From contig JBJLHG010000002.1 in the NCBI GenBank assembly GCA_045564455.1, positions 434,001 through 498,000 on the forward strand: 64,000 bases of DNA, written 5' to 3'. Below are positions 1-8,367 of the stretch, piece by piece (within the stretch, counting starts at the first letter, position 1; every line of letters begins with the position of its first letter). The notes beneath the pieces are model-generated. The model worked only from the letters and a program-made list of their open reading frames with translations, was not told where the DNA came from and ran no database searches. Made by a program: the position numbers and the translations under genes. Source of the DNA: CASICS01 sp045564455. Its GTDB lineage: Bacteria; Pseudomonadota; Gammaproteobacteria; Magnimaribacterales; AG-339-G14.

Positions 1-1
1 T

Positions 2-622
2 CAGGAAGTCTTGGAAAAAATTAAGACTTTTAGAGAGAGCAGTCTTAAATTGACACCTTTTTCAATGTCTAAAGAACTCAATAAAATGGATGGAAAAAGT
101 TTATCTAAAGATAATTCAGAAAATCATCCAGCATTGAAATTTATGTATTGGCAAAAATTTTGTTGGGATACAAATGATTTGCCAATGGGTTTTTTAATGG
201 CTCAAATGATGGAAAAAAATTCAAAATTTAACTCTTTACTGTATTACATATTCATCACTTTAGGCTTAGAGAAGTTTTACCCTTTTAAATCTAATGTTGC
301 TAAAGCATACGAAGCCCCGTTTCCTGATCCAAGTTACAAAATGGGACCAAGAGCAATGCCAAGTCATGTTCCAACAGTTCCTGATCAATCATTGGAGGCG
401 CAAAGAGAAGCTAGAGAAGTCTTTAAAAATTGGAACAAACCATTTCTGAGCGTCTTTGCTGGTGATGATCCAGTGACGAATGGAATAGAGCGAGACGTTT
501 TAAACATGTGCCCGAATGCTACAAGCGCTCCGCACATCGGCGGTGGACATTTTTATCAATGGACGCGTCCAAAAGAATTATCTAATCTATTGATCAACTT
601 CATTAACACAACAGGAGAATAA
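2..622 (+). CDS. Haloalkane dehalogenase-like alpha/beta hydrolase, C-terminal part (5' end outside window)
   Basis: The gene enters from the left edge; the reading frame is open from base 2, so the TTG at 11 is not taken as its start. The visible ~206 residues match the cap and C-terminal half of haloalkane dehalogenases: an AYEAPFPDPSYKMG segment, then DDPVT near codons 152-156 (counted from base 11) that would supply the catalytic acid, and GGGHF with the catalytic His at about base 548. The nucleophile Asp lies upstream and cannot be checked. Family members hydrolyse carbon-halogen bonds, but related hydrolases act on other substrates, so the substrate is unknown. It ends 2 bases before a glutathione transferase gene, which suggests one operon. 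Confidence 0.8.
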   Translation, partial: QEVLEKIKTFRESSLKLTPFSMSKELNKMDGKSLSKDNSENHPALKFMYWQKFCWDTNDLPMGFLMAQMMEKNSKFNSLLYYIFITLGLEKFYPFKSNVAKAYEAPFPDPSYKMGPRAMPSHVPTVPDQSLEAQREAREVFKNWNKPFLSVFAGDDPVTNGIERDVLNMCPNATSAPHIGGGHFYQWTRPKELSNLLINFINTTGE

Positions 623-624
623 TT

Positions 625-1236
625 ATGTTGAAACTTCACTACGCACCAAATTCACGAGCAGAAAGAATTCTTTGGCTTTTAGAAGAATTAGAACTACCCT
701 ATGAATTGAATTCAATGCCATTTCATCCAGAAGCTTTAAAATCTGATGAACATCGTCAAAGACATCCATTAGGAAGAATTCCTGTTTTAGAAGATGGTGA
801 TATAAGTATTTATGAATCAGGTGCGATCATAGATTATGTTTTAGAAAAACATAAAAATGGCGGTCTTAAGCCAGCAGTTGATTCTTCAGAATTCCCGTAC
901 TATCTTCAATGGTTTCATTTTTGTGAAGGCATGATTGCTCAACCAATGAATACCATTGTTGTGCATACCATCATATTGCCTCCCGAAAGAAGAGATGAAA
1001 CCGTTTTGGGTCAAGCACAACGTTTGGCTTCTAAATCTTTAGCAGCTATAGAAACTGCTTTAGAAGGAAAAGAATATCTAATCGGTGATTTCTCTGGAGT
1101 TGAGTTTATGACTGGACATTGTTGTACTAAATTATCAGATTTAGGTTGTGTAACAGATGAAATGCCTAATTTAAAAGCTTATGTTGAGAGAATTAAGTCA
1201 AGACCAGCTTTTCAAAAAGCTATTTCAACGCAATAA
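625..1236 (+). CDS. Glutathione S-transferase family protein (first of two)
   Basis: A 203-residue soluble protein of normal GST length. The N-terminal thioredoxin-like domain shows SRAERILWLLEEL at residues 10-22, the loop GRIPVLEDG with the cis-proline at Pro53, and the glutathione gamma-glutamyl contact pair Glu64-Ser65. An all-helical C-terminal domain follows. Such enzymes conjugate or reductively process electrophiles with glutathione. It sits between a dehalogenase-like hydrolase and a DUF1330 gene with gaps of 2 and 9 bases, so a role in handling a reactive intermediate from that hydrolase is a reasonable inference but not shown. A ribosome site is supplied by ACAGGAGAA just upstream. 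Confidence 0.9.
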   Translation: MLKLHYAPNSRAERILWLLEELELPYELNSMPFHPEALKSDEHRQRHPLGRIPVLEDGDISIYESGAIIDYVLEKHKNGGLKPAVDSSEFPYYLQWFHFCEGMIAQPMNTIVVHTIILPPERRDETVLGQAQRLASKSLAAIETALEGKEYLIGDFSGVEFMTGHCCTKLSDLGCVTDEMPNLKAYVERIKSRPAFQKAISTQ

Positions 1237-1245
1237 GGAGAAAAA

Positions 1246-1650
1246 ATGAAAGTTAAAAATAAAGTAATGCCTAATGAAGAACAACTCAAAGGGTTCTTAG
1301 AAGAAGGTCATGATGAGCCAATTTTTATGGTTAATTTACTAAAGTTTAAAGATAAAGCTGAATATCCAGATAAACGAGAAAACAATCTTACTGGAAAGGA
1401 AGCTTATGCAATTTATGGAAAAGAAGTTGTAGAGCATTTAGAGAAAGTTGGTGGAAAACCAATTTTTGGGGGAGAAGTAACAAGATTAATGCTTGGAGAG
1501 GTAGAAGATCTGTGGGATCAAGTTGCCATCGCAATGTATCCTAATAGAAAAGCAATGCTTACTATGATTCAAGATCCAGACTATATAAAAAGCGCTCAAC
1601 ATAGAGTAGCTGGACTAGAGGGCCAATTAAATATAGAAACAAAAATATAA
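1246..1650 (+). CDS. DUF1330 family protein
   Basis: A 134-residue protein with the DUF1330 pattern: PIFMVNLLKFKDKAEY near the N-terminus, then GKEAYAIYGKEV, GGKPIFGGEV and a C-terminal DPDYIKSAQHRVAGLEG segment. The fold is a dimeric alpha/beta ferredoxin-like barrel; no reaction is firmly established for the family. AAGGAG 5 bases upstream is a good ribosome site. Its stop overlaps the start of the next gene by one base (TAATG), which implies translational coupling within the cluster. The function is unknown; the family often accompanies small-molecule catabolic genes. Confidence 0.88.
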   Translation: MKVKNKVMPNEEQLKGFLEEGHDEPIFMVNLLKFKDKAEYPDKRENNLTGKEAYAIYGKEVVEHLEKVGGKPIFGGEVTRLMLGEVEDLWDQVAIAMYPNRKAMLTMIQDPDYIKSAQHRVAGLEGQLNIETKI

Positions 1651-2705
1651 TGAGTGCTACCGACTCTATTACTTTAATTGGAACCCCGCCTTCTCCTTAT
1701 ACAAGAAAAATGATAGCGCTTCTTCGTTATCGAAAAATTCCATACAAGGCTATGTGGAGCGACCCACTAGAAACCTTAACTAATGGAGTATTAGCCGATT
1801 TAAAAATAGATCCCCCATCTCCGAGTCTATTGCCTACATTTATCCTTCCTGATGAGACTGGTAAGTTGAAAGCAATTACGGATTCAACTCCTTTGATAAG
1901 AAGATTTGAAGAAGAATACAAGGAAAGAAAATGCTTGCCTGAGGATTCTGTACTCAATTTTATCAATTATTTATTAGAAGATTTTGCTGACGAATGGGTT
2001 ACAAAGTACATGTTTCATTATAGATGGCATTTTAATGAAGACAGCGATAATGCAGGAACTTTACTGCCTTTAAATCTTGTATTGAATTTACCTAAGGAAA
2101 ACCTTAATTCTATGAAAACATATATTGCCGATAGGCAAATTAGTCGATTAGGAGTAGTTGGCTCTAGTGATACTACTGCGCCTATGATTGAAGCTAGCTA
2201 TAAAAGATTTTTAGGAATGTTAGAAGCTCATTTTGAAAACTTGCCTTATCTATTAGGAAGCAGACCTAGCTCAGCTGATTTTGCTTTGTTCGGACAGTTA
2301 AGTCAGTTGGTTGGATTTGATCCAACCTCTAGAAGTTTGGCTCATGAGATTTCTCCAAGAGCAGTGGCTTGGGTCGGAATTATGGAAGACCTTTCGGGAT
2401 TGGAACCAACAGATGATGATTGGATAGATATAAATAATATTCCCGATTCACTTAAAGTTATTTTAGGCGAAGTTGGTAAGGTTTACGTACCCGCCTTGAT
2501 AGCAAATGCAAAAGCACAAAGCGAAGGGAGTAAAACATGGAATGTTGAAATTGACGGCTGTAATTGGACTCAGCAAACTTTTCCATACCAAGTTAAATGT
2601 TTGAAATGGATTAATGAAGAATTTCAACAATTAGACAACCAATCGCAACAGAAAGTAGAACAAATTTTTGAAGGCACAAATTGTATGGATATTTTAAATT
2701 CATGA
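1650..2705 (+). CDS. Glutathione S-transferase-like protein with long C-terminal region
   Basis: At 351 residues it is far longer than ordinary GSTs. Residues 8-90 form a GST N-terminal domain: the active-site-like SPYTRKM at 15-21, the cis-proline loop SLLPTFILPD with Pro62, and DST at 78-80. A helical domain follows, containing EDFADEWVTKYMFHYRW and later YLLGSRPSSADFALFGQL, a recognisable GST C-terminal hallmark. About 90 further residues rich in Trp and Gln are not recognised. It starts on the stop of the DUF1330 gene and ends in an ATGA overlap with the next gene. A transferase or isomerase role is likely; the substrate is unknown. Confidence 0.8.
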   Translation: MSATDSITLIGTPPSPYTRKMIALLRYRKIPYKAMWSDPLETLTNGVLADLKIDPPSPSLLPTFILPDETGKLKAITDSTPLIRRFEEEYKERKCLPEDSVLNFINYLLEDFADEWVTKYMFHYRWHFNEDSDNAGTLLPLNLVLNLPKENLNSMKTYIADRQISRLGVVGSSDTTAPMIEASYKRFLGMLEAHFENLPYLLGSRPSSADFALFGQLSQLVGFDPTSRSLAHEISPRAVAWVGIMEDLSGLEPTDDDWIDINNIPDSLKVILGEVGKVYVPALIANAKAQSEGSKTWNVEIDGCNWTQQTFPYQVKCLKWINEEFQQLDNQSQQKVEQIFEGTNCMDILNS

Positions 2706-3817
2706 AAGAATTTCAAACCTTAAAATCAGATATAACTCAAAGTCGTATTATTTCTTTAAATTTAGAAAAAGATTTAGATGAAAATGAGATTTTGGTAAAA
2801 ATAGAAAAGTTTTCTTTTACTGCTAATAATGTAACTTATGGTGTAGCGGGAGAAACTATAGGATATTGGCAATTTTTCCCTGCAATTGAAAATACTGATG
2901 ATAAGTGGGGATGCATTCCAATGTGGGGGTTTGCAAAAATCATTGATTCTAAAAATGATGATTTAAAAGTTGGAGAAAGGTTATTTGGCTATTTCCCGCC
3001 TGCAAACATTTTAAGCCTAAGTCCGATTAAAGTTAATTCTCAAAGTTTTAGTGATGGGAAAAAACATCGTGCAGAATTGCCTCCAGTTTATAATAACTAT
3101 TTAAGGCTTTCCGGAGAAGAAAACTATGATGCTTCTATGGATTCAATAAGAGCTTTATTATTTCCTTTGCATATTACGGCTTTCTGTTTATGTGATGCAT
3201 TGAAGGATGAAACTTATCATGGAACAGATCAAGTTATTATTATTAGCGCTTCGAGTAAAACGGCAATAGGCCTTGCTCAAGGACTGACTGATGAAAAAGA
3301 TTCACCAAAAATTTTGGGCCTCACGTCTACAAAAAACTCTGACTTTGTAAAAGGTTTGGGTTGTTATGACGAAGTAATGACATATGATGAATTGGAGAAA
3401 GTAGATTCAAACATTCGCTCTGTAATGGTTGATATGGCAGGGAATAGAGAAATTTTAGGATCATTACATAAAGCTTTGGGAGATAACTTGTTGAGGTGTT
3501 TAACCGTCGGCATGACCCATTGGGATAATGAAACAACCGCTGAGGATGAATTAGGTCAAGCAATGTTAAGAGATCGTACAGAATTCTTTTTCGCTCCGGC
3601 TCACATACAAAAACGTATTGGTGATTGGGGGCATGATGGATACAGCAAAAAAACTAAAGAATTTATGATGAATCGCGCGATTCAAAGCAGAGATTGGATG
3701 AAGATAAAAGAAATTTCTAGTTTAGAAGCTTTTGTTGAAACTTATGAAGAAGTAGTAAATGGAAATATTAATCCTAATGAAGGAATAATCATTAATTTAG
3801 ACAATGAAAATACTTAA
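2702..3817 (+). CDS. DUF2855 family protein
   Basis: A 371-residue protein resembling DUF2855 proteins, which look like distant medium-chain reductases: DENEILVKIEKFSFTANNVTYG at the start, WGFAKIIDSKNDDLKVGERLFGYFPP, and a central segment VIIISASSKTAIGLAQGL in the place of a nucleotide-binding turn. No zinc ligands typical of alcohol dehydrogenases are evident. The start at 2702 is chosen over an in-frame ATG at 2681 because it makes an exact ATGA overlap with the upstream stop. The reaction is unknown; an NAD(P)H-linked step is inference. It overlaps the following membrane protein gene by 14 bases. Confidence 0.8.
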   Translation: MKEFQTLKSDITQSRIISLNLEKDLDENEILVKIEKFSFTANNVTYGVAGETIGYWQFFPAIENTDDKWGCIPMWGFAKIIDSKNDDLKVGERLFGYFPPANILSLSPIKVNSQSFSDGKKHRAELPPVYNNYLRLSGEENYDASMDSIRALLFPLHITAFCLCDALKDETYHGTDQVIIISASSKTAIGLAQGLTDEKDSPKILGLTSTKNSDFVKGLGCYDEVMTYDELEKVDSNIRSVMVDMAGNREILGSLHKALGDNLLRCLTVGMTHWDNETTAEDELGQAMLRDRTEFFFAPAHIQKRIGDWGHDGYSKKTKEFMMNRAIQSRDWMKIKEISSLEAFVETYEEVVNGNINPNEGIIINLDNENT

Positions 3818-4274
3818 AAGCCTATTTCCTGATGATGCTAGAGTTTACCAAGGAAGCAAAATAGCTTTTTATGGGCTGATTCTTTTTACTGGTCTTTTAA
3901 TCTGGCGAAGCACAGTTCACTGGCTCTTTTGGGAATTTGGCCTCCATACCATTGCAAATGTGGTTCCGATAGAAGGTGATCCAGACCCTATGAGACTTAT
4001 CTATATGTTTTTTTCAGTTTGGGGTTTGGAACAAGTTATAAGAACTTTCTTAGTTATTGTAGTTTTAGTCAAATATCGAGGGTTAATTCCGCTCATGCTC
4101 TTAGTTTGCTCCTTGGAATGGTGGATAAGAATTTTACATAGTTACTTAGATTATTTTCCATCGCTTGATGCTCAATATACCGATGGCGTTACTCCAGGCG
4201 TAGTTGGTGCTCCTTTCCTAGGGGTTATTTTATTGATGCTATTTATTCTTTCTTTAAGAAGTAAAAATGATTAA
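3804..4274 (+). CDS. Four-helix membrane protein of unknown function
   Basis: A 156-residue hydrophobic protein that I do not recognise. Four membrane segments can be seen, at about residues 21-38, 68-90, 94-112 and 134-151. It is rich in Trp and carries polar loops, including VPIEGDPDPMR and YTDGVTPG. The start lies inside the DUF2855 gene and the end overlaps the sulfatase start by 8 bases, so it is translated with its neighbours. Possible roles are a transport or anchoring partner of the surrounding enzymes; nothing in the sequence decides this. Confidence 0.75.
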   Translation: MKILKSLFPDDARVYQGSKIAFYGLILFTGLLIWRSTVHWLFWEFGLHTIANVVPIEGDPDPMRLIYMFFSVWGLEQVIRTFLVIVVLVKYRGLIPLMLLVCSLEWWIRILHSYLDYFPSLDAQYTDGVTPGVVGAPFLGVILLMLFILSLRSKND

Positions 4275-5913
4275 AAAATTATCAATTTTTTCACTAGTAA
4301 TATTTTTTTCTGGAATTCTAATTTGGGAATATAAATTAAATATTCTACTTTGGTCTATGCCAAAAATTGGTAGCATTATTATGCCAGTGCATGAAAATAT
4401 CCCAACTACTTGGGCAACTGGACCGGAAGTTTCCAGTCAAGATGATAGACCCAACATAATTTTAATTCTGGCAGATGATATGGGTTACAACGATATCTCT
4501 TCTCACAATGGTGGCGCAGCAGATGGTTCTCTAATGACTAGCCATATTGATGCCTTAGCAAACAGTGGAATTTTATTTTCTAGAGGCTACGCAGCAAATG
4601 CGACCTGTGCTCCTTCTAGAGCTGCAATTATGACTGGAAGATATCCTACAGGGTTTGGATATGAATTTACCCCAGTCCCAGGTCTAGGAAGATTAGTTTT
4701 GAGTTGGATTGCTGAAGAAGATGATTCCGAATTAAAAGCAAGAATTGACAACGAACTTTCAAAAAATTTACCTTCTTTTATGGAGCAAGGAATGCCTACC
4801 GAGCAAATCACAATTGCTGAAGTTTTAAAGGATGCAGGATATTACACGGCTCACATTGGAAAATGGCATTTGGGACATGCAAATGGAATGGATCCTTTGA
4901 GTCAGGGATTTGACGATTCTCTATCATTAGTAGGGCCTTTATATGCGCCAGAAGACCATCCAGACATAGTAAATGCAAAATTTGATACTAGAATAGATAA
5001 AATGATTTGGGGTTTAGGTCAGTATTCTGCAAGATTTAATGAAGGAGATCTATTTGCACCAGACAAATACGTTACAGATTACTATACTGATGAAGCGCTA
5101 AAAGTCATTGAAAAGAATAAAAATAGACCTTTCTTTTTATATTTAAGCCACTGGGCTGTTCATAATCCACTTCAAGCACTAAAAAGCGACGTAGAACAAA
5201 TGAGTCATATGCCTGGTCATAATCTTCAAGTTTATTCGGGAATGATAGCCGCGCTAGATAGAAGCGTTGGGAAGGTAGTTGCAAAGCTTAAAGATTTAGA
5301 AATACATGGGAAAACTTTGATCATATTCACCAGTGATAATGGTGGAGCAAATTACATTGAACTAGAAGATATCAACAAACCCTACAGAGGTTGGAAAATA
5401 AGTTTTTTTGAAGGAGGAATAAGAGTTCCTTATATAATAAGTTGGCCTGATGAGATTAATCCTGGACAAAAGTCAGACAACCCAGTTCATCATTTTGACA
5501 TTTTCTCTACTATTGCTTCAGCTGCAAAAATTAAACCATCTAATCATAAAGAAATAGATGGAGTGAATTTATTGCCTTACATAAAAAAGGAAATAGCTTC
5601 AAAACCGCATCAAACTCTCTTCTGGCGATCAGGAAATCATCAATCAGTTTTGCATGGAAAATGGAAATACATAATCAGTAAAAAAGAAAACCTGCGCTGG
5701 CTATTTGATACTTCTTTAGACCCAATGGAAAAAAATAATTTAATCAAAACTCATCCCAATGAAGCAAGTTCAATTCAAAAGACTTTGGACAAATTTAACT
5801 CTGAACAAAAAGAACCTTTATTCCCAGCTGCCTATGATGTGCCAATCTTAATAGATAAATATGATGGGCAGGAATATGAAGAAGGTGATGAATACATTTA
5901 TTGGTCTAATTGA
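4267..5913 (+). CDS. Membrane-anchored type I sulfatase
   Basis: A 548-residue arylsulfatase-family hydrolase. Residues 5-20 form an N-terminal membrane anchor or signal, so the catalytic domain should face the periplasm. Metal ligands Asp70-Asp71 lie in ILADDMGYND. The formylglycine motif CAPSR has Cys114 and Arg118, followed by the TGRYP element. HIGKWHLGH carries Lys199 and His201, and FTSDNGG carries Asp357-Asn358. The Cys-type motif needs a formylglycine-generating enzyme, which is not in this window. It releases sulfate from an organic sulfate ester, substrate unknown. It ends the overlapping gene chain; the next gene starts 44 bases on. Confidence 0.93.
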   Translation: MIKKLSIFSLVIFFSGILIWEYKLNILLWSMPKIGSIIMPVHENIPTTWATGPEVSSQDDRPNIILILADDMGYNDISSHNGGAADGSLMTSHIDALANSGILFSRGYAANATCAPSRAAIMTGRYPTGFGYEFTPVPGLGRLVLSWIAEEDDSELKARIDNELSKNLPSFMEQGMPTEQITIAEVLKDAGYYTAHIGKWHLGHANGMDPLSQGFDDSLSLVGPLYAPEDHPDIVNAKFDTRIDKMIWGLGQYSARFNEGDLFAPDKYVTDYYTDEALKVIEKNKNRPFFLYLSHWAVHNPLQALKSDVEQMSHMPGHNLQVYSGMIAALDRSVGKVVAKLKDLEIHGKTLIIFTSDNGGANYIELEDINKPYRGWKISFFEGGIRVPYIISWPDEINPGQKSDNPVHHFDIFSTIASAAKIKPSNHKEIDGVNLLPYIKKEIASKPHQTLFWRSGNHQSVLHGKWKYIISKKENLRWLFDTSLDPMEKNNLIKTHPNEASSIQKTLDKFNSEQKEPLFPAAYDVPILIDKYDGQEYEEGDEYIYWSN

Positions 5914-5938
5914 TAAATATCATTTTCTTTGGTTAAAT
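5910..5938 (+). promoter_or_regulatory. Candidate sigma-70 promoter for the small membrane protein-desaturase pair
   Basis: TTGATA and TTAAAT are separated by 17 bases, and the predicted start is about 13 bases before the ATG at 5958. The -35 begins on the last base before the sulfatase stop. Both hexamers are imperfect and the region is AT-rich, so chance is possible. Confidence 0.35.
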
Positions 5939-5957
5939 TTAGATAAAATATAAATAC

Positions 5958-6161
5958 ATGAAGTTGCTAGAACTAATTTTAGATTGGAAAATGGCTTGGT
6001 TTGGCTTAATTTTTTTAGGCAGTATTTTTAATGCAATTGCATTTGAACTTGGCATTTTAGAAAATAATACAAATTTTTCTTATGCTTGCTATGCATTTGG
6101 GCTTCTATTGGGATTGATAGCCAAATTTAGGGAAACATGGTCATGGAAGATAATCAAATAA
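5958..6161 (+). CDS. Small membrane protein of unknown function
   Basis: A 67-residue protein with two predicted membrane helices, at about residues 13-30 and 41-57, joined by a short polar loop. I recognise no family. It overlaps the desaturase gene by 25 bases, so the two are probably translated together and it may be an accessory subunit. The conserved-looking position is the main support for it being real; there is no clear ribosome site. Confidence 0.6.
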   Translation: MKLLELILDWKMAWFGLIFLGSIFNAIAFELGILENNTNFSYACYAFGLLLGLIAKFRETWSWKIIK

Positions 6162-7036
6162 TTTCAGAAGAGTTCTCTTTTGCTAGAGAAAAAGAGATAG
6201 CTAAGTCTTTTTCAAAAAGATTTCAGTGGGAGATGATTGCGATTGGTCTCGGACAAGTAGCTGTGTGGCTAACCCTTTGGCCAATGGTAATTTATTCAAT
6301 AATTCCTTTGTGGGCAGGTTTTTTAATTGCAACCATTTGTGCGTGCTTTGCATATTTACCATCTCATGAAGCTCAACATGGTAATTATTCTAGAGGCAAT
6401 CCAAAAATGAAATGGCTTGATGGTTTTGTTGGTCATTTGACTCTCATTACCCTTGCTATTCCATATCATCTTCTTAGAGTTACTCATATGAAGCATCACG
6501 CGTATACAAATAACTCTATCAAAGACCCTGATTACGATAATGCCCATGGCCCTTTATTCTCAGTAATTAAAAATTCACTTGATGGTACATCAGTAAACTA
6601 TCAAAAATTTCTTGAGGTTTTTGAAAATGATAAGGCGTTCATAGAGTCTTTTAATAATGCTGTGCTACTTCTTTTACTTTTTCGAGCTTCAATGATGGTT
6701 TTAGTGGTACTTTTTCCATTAGAAACTTTACTGCTTTGGTGGCTTCCTGCCAAAATCGGAACAGTCTATACAACAGTATTTTTCTCTTGGTATCCACATC
6801 AAGAAACTGGAGAGGGGAGGTACAAAGATACAAGATTTTGGAGCCACTGGATTCCGAGATTTTTTAATCACTCTATGCAGTTACATTTTATTCATCATCT
6901 TCATCCAGGGATTGGACACTTCGATGAGCCAAAAGCCATAGAAGCTTTGAAGCCTTTTATGATTGCAAGGAAAGTACCTGGTGCAGAAAAAATTCCAGAC
7001 CAGGTTACTTATAATCCTTTAATAAACGTTACCTAA
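6137..7036 (+). CDS. Membrane fatty acid desaturase family protein
   Basis: A 299-residue di-iron membrane enzyme. Histidine boxes are HEAQH at 77-81, HMKHH at 117-121 and HFIHHLHP at 250-257, with membrane helices at about 40-72, 98-112 and 175-215. The segment SWYPHQETGEGRYKDTRFW between boxes two and three occurs in a subset that includes carotenoid hydroxylase-like enzymes, so a lipid or a carotenoid could be the substrate. An alternative ATG lies two codons in. Its stop codon overlaps that of the convergent ammonium transporter gene by 4 bases. Confidence 0.87.
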   Translation: MVMEDNQIISEEFSFAREKEIAKSFSKRFQWEMIAIGLGQVAVWLTLWPMVIYSIIPLWAGFLIATICACFAYLPSHEAQHGNYSRGNPKMKWLDGFVGHLTLITLAIPYHLLRVTHMKHHAYTNNSIKDPDYDNAHGPLFSVIKNSLDGTSVNYQKFLEVFENDKAFIESFNNAVLLLLLFRASMMVLVVLFPLETLLLWWLPAKIGTVYTTVFFSWYPHQETGEGRYKDTRFWSHWIPRFFNHSMQLHFIHHLHPGIGHFDEPKAIEALKPFMIARKVPGAEKIPDQVTYNPLINVT

Positions 7037-8238
7037 AGTTTGTATCCAGATTGACCATGAGAAGAAATATCTAATCCTTCTTCAATCTGATCATCTGAAA
7101 CCCTAATTCCTACTAATGATTTAGTGATAACAGCTAGTACATAACTCAAGACTAGTGTGAATACTAATACTGCTATGACACCAATAACCTGTGCTGACAT
7201 TAAGCTTGAGAATGTTCCATCTCCATAACCAACTCCACCAAAACTCTCAGAAATTAAAAACGGCAGAAGTAAAATACCGATCGTTCCACCTAATCCATGG
7301 ACAGCAAAAACATCTAATGAGTCATCGACCTTGAATTTATTTTTAATAATTCCCACAGCCTCATAGCAAACGTACCCAGAAATCAATCCAATTAATACTG
7401 CTCCGAGAGGACCAACAAAACCAGAAGCTGGAGTAATCGATGCAAGACCAGCGATGGCTCCAGTGACTACACCAACTAAACTTGGTTTGCCGAATCTTAA
7501 CCATTCAATAACAATCCAAACTAATGAAGCTACTGAAGCAGATATATGAGTGACTAAAATTGCCATGCCTGCATCCGCATTAGCAGCTAAAGCGCTTCCA
7601 CCATTAAATCCAAACCATCCTACCCAAAGCATGCAGGCTCCCATCATCGTTAAACCAGGGTTATGAGGTGGCTTTATTTGATCAGGAAAACCATCTCTTG
7701 CTCCAGACATTAAAGCTAAAACAACTGCAGTAGTTCCTGCAGTTAAATGGACCACGAGCCCGCCAGCAAAATCTAACACTCCTAAACTTGCTAACCATCC
7801 GCCACCCCAAATCCAATGAGTTACGGGTGCATATACGAATATAATCCATAAAAAAGAAAACAGTAAGACAAACTCAAATTTCATTCTTTCAGGATACGCG
7901 CCTACAATTAGTGCAGGAGTAATGATACAAAAGGTCATCTGAAACATAAAAAATACCGATTCAGGTATATCTCCTGACATAGCATCTCTAGCCATATTAA
8001 GAAGGAATATTTGACTTAAATCTCCGGTGTATGGATTTCCCTCAGTAAAGGCTATGCTATAACCAACTGCTAACCATGTTAGGGAGGCAACACAAGCTAT
8101 CCCAAAACAGTGCATAAGAACCGAAAGTACATTTTCAGAACGCACTAAACCAGCATAAAAAAGTGCCAAGCCTGGCATTGTCATAAATAAAACTAAAGCA
8201 GTGGACGTTAAAATCCAAGCAGTACTACCAGTATCCAT
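7033..8238 (-). CDS. amtB: Ammonium transporter (Amt/MEP family)
   Basis: A 401-residue, eleven-helix ammonium channel. The conduction residues are visible: twin-His equivalents His164 (VVHLTAG) and His314 (FAVHGLGG), recruitment-site residues Phe99 and Trp144, and Asp156. The segment ALIVGAYPERMKF is a family hallmark. No long cleavable signal precedes the first helix. GAGGGGA just upstream of ATG is a strong ribosome site. No glnK gene is adjacent, unlike the usual glnK-amtB pair, so PII partnering must come from elsewhere if it exists. It takes up ammonium under nitrogen limitation. Confidence 0.96.
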   Translation of the reverse strand: MDTGSTAWILTSTALVLFMTMPGLALFYAGLVRSENVLSVLMHCFGIACVASLTWLAVGYSIAFTEGNPYTGDLSQIFLLNMARDAMSGDIPESVFFMFQMTFCIITPALIVGAYPERMKFEFVLLFSFLWIIFVYAPVTHWIWGGGWLASLGVLDFAGGLVVHLTAGTTAVVLALMSGARDGFPDQIKPPHNPGLTMMGACMLWVGWFGFNGGSALAANADAGMAILVTHISASVASLVWIVIEWLRFGKPSLVGVVTGAIAGLASITPASGFVGPLGAVLIGLISGYVCYEAVGIIKNKFKVDDSLDVFAVHGLGGTIGILLLPFLISESFGGVGYGDGTFSSLMSAQVIGVIAVLVFTLVLSYVLAVITKSLVGIRVSDDQIEEGLDISSHGQSGYKL

Positions 8239-8322
8239 AAGATTCCCCTCAAAAAATGATTAAATAATCAGAAAATTTTACTCTCCAGAATTTTAAGTGT
8301 CGATATCTCGAGATCTATAATT

Positions 8323-8339
8323 AGCACTAAATTTGTGCA
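8323..8339 (-). promoter_or_regulatory. NtrC-like palindrome upstream of amtB
   Basis: GCAC, seven bases, then GTGC lies about 85-101 bases upstream of the amtB start. The half-site content and spacing match the enhancer pattern TGCAC-N7-GTGCA bound by NtrC, with one outer base differing. No convincing sigma-54 -24/-12 element is seen between it and the gene. A perfect ATCTCGAGAT palindrome sits next to it at 8305-8314. The assignment is tentative. Confidence 0.35.
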
Positions 8340-8367
8340 AATTACGATCTAAATTTGTTCAAAAAAC

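Noticed and set aside
2681..2701. In-frame ATG upstream of the DUF2855 start
   Set aside because: The later ATG at 2702 gives an exact ATGA overlap and the family-like N-terminus.
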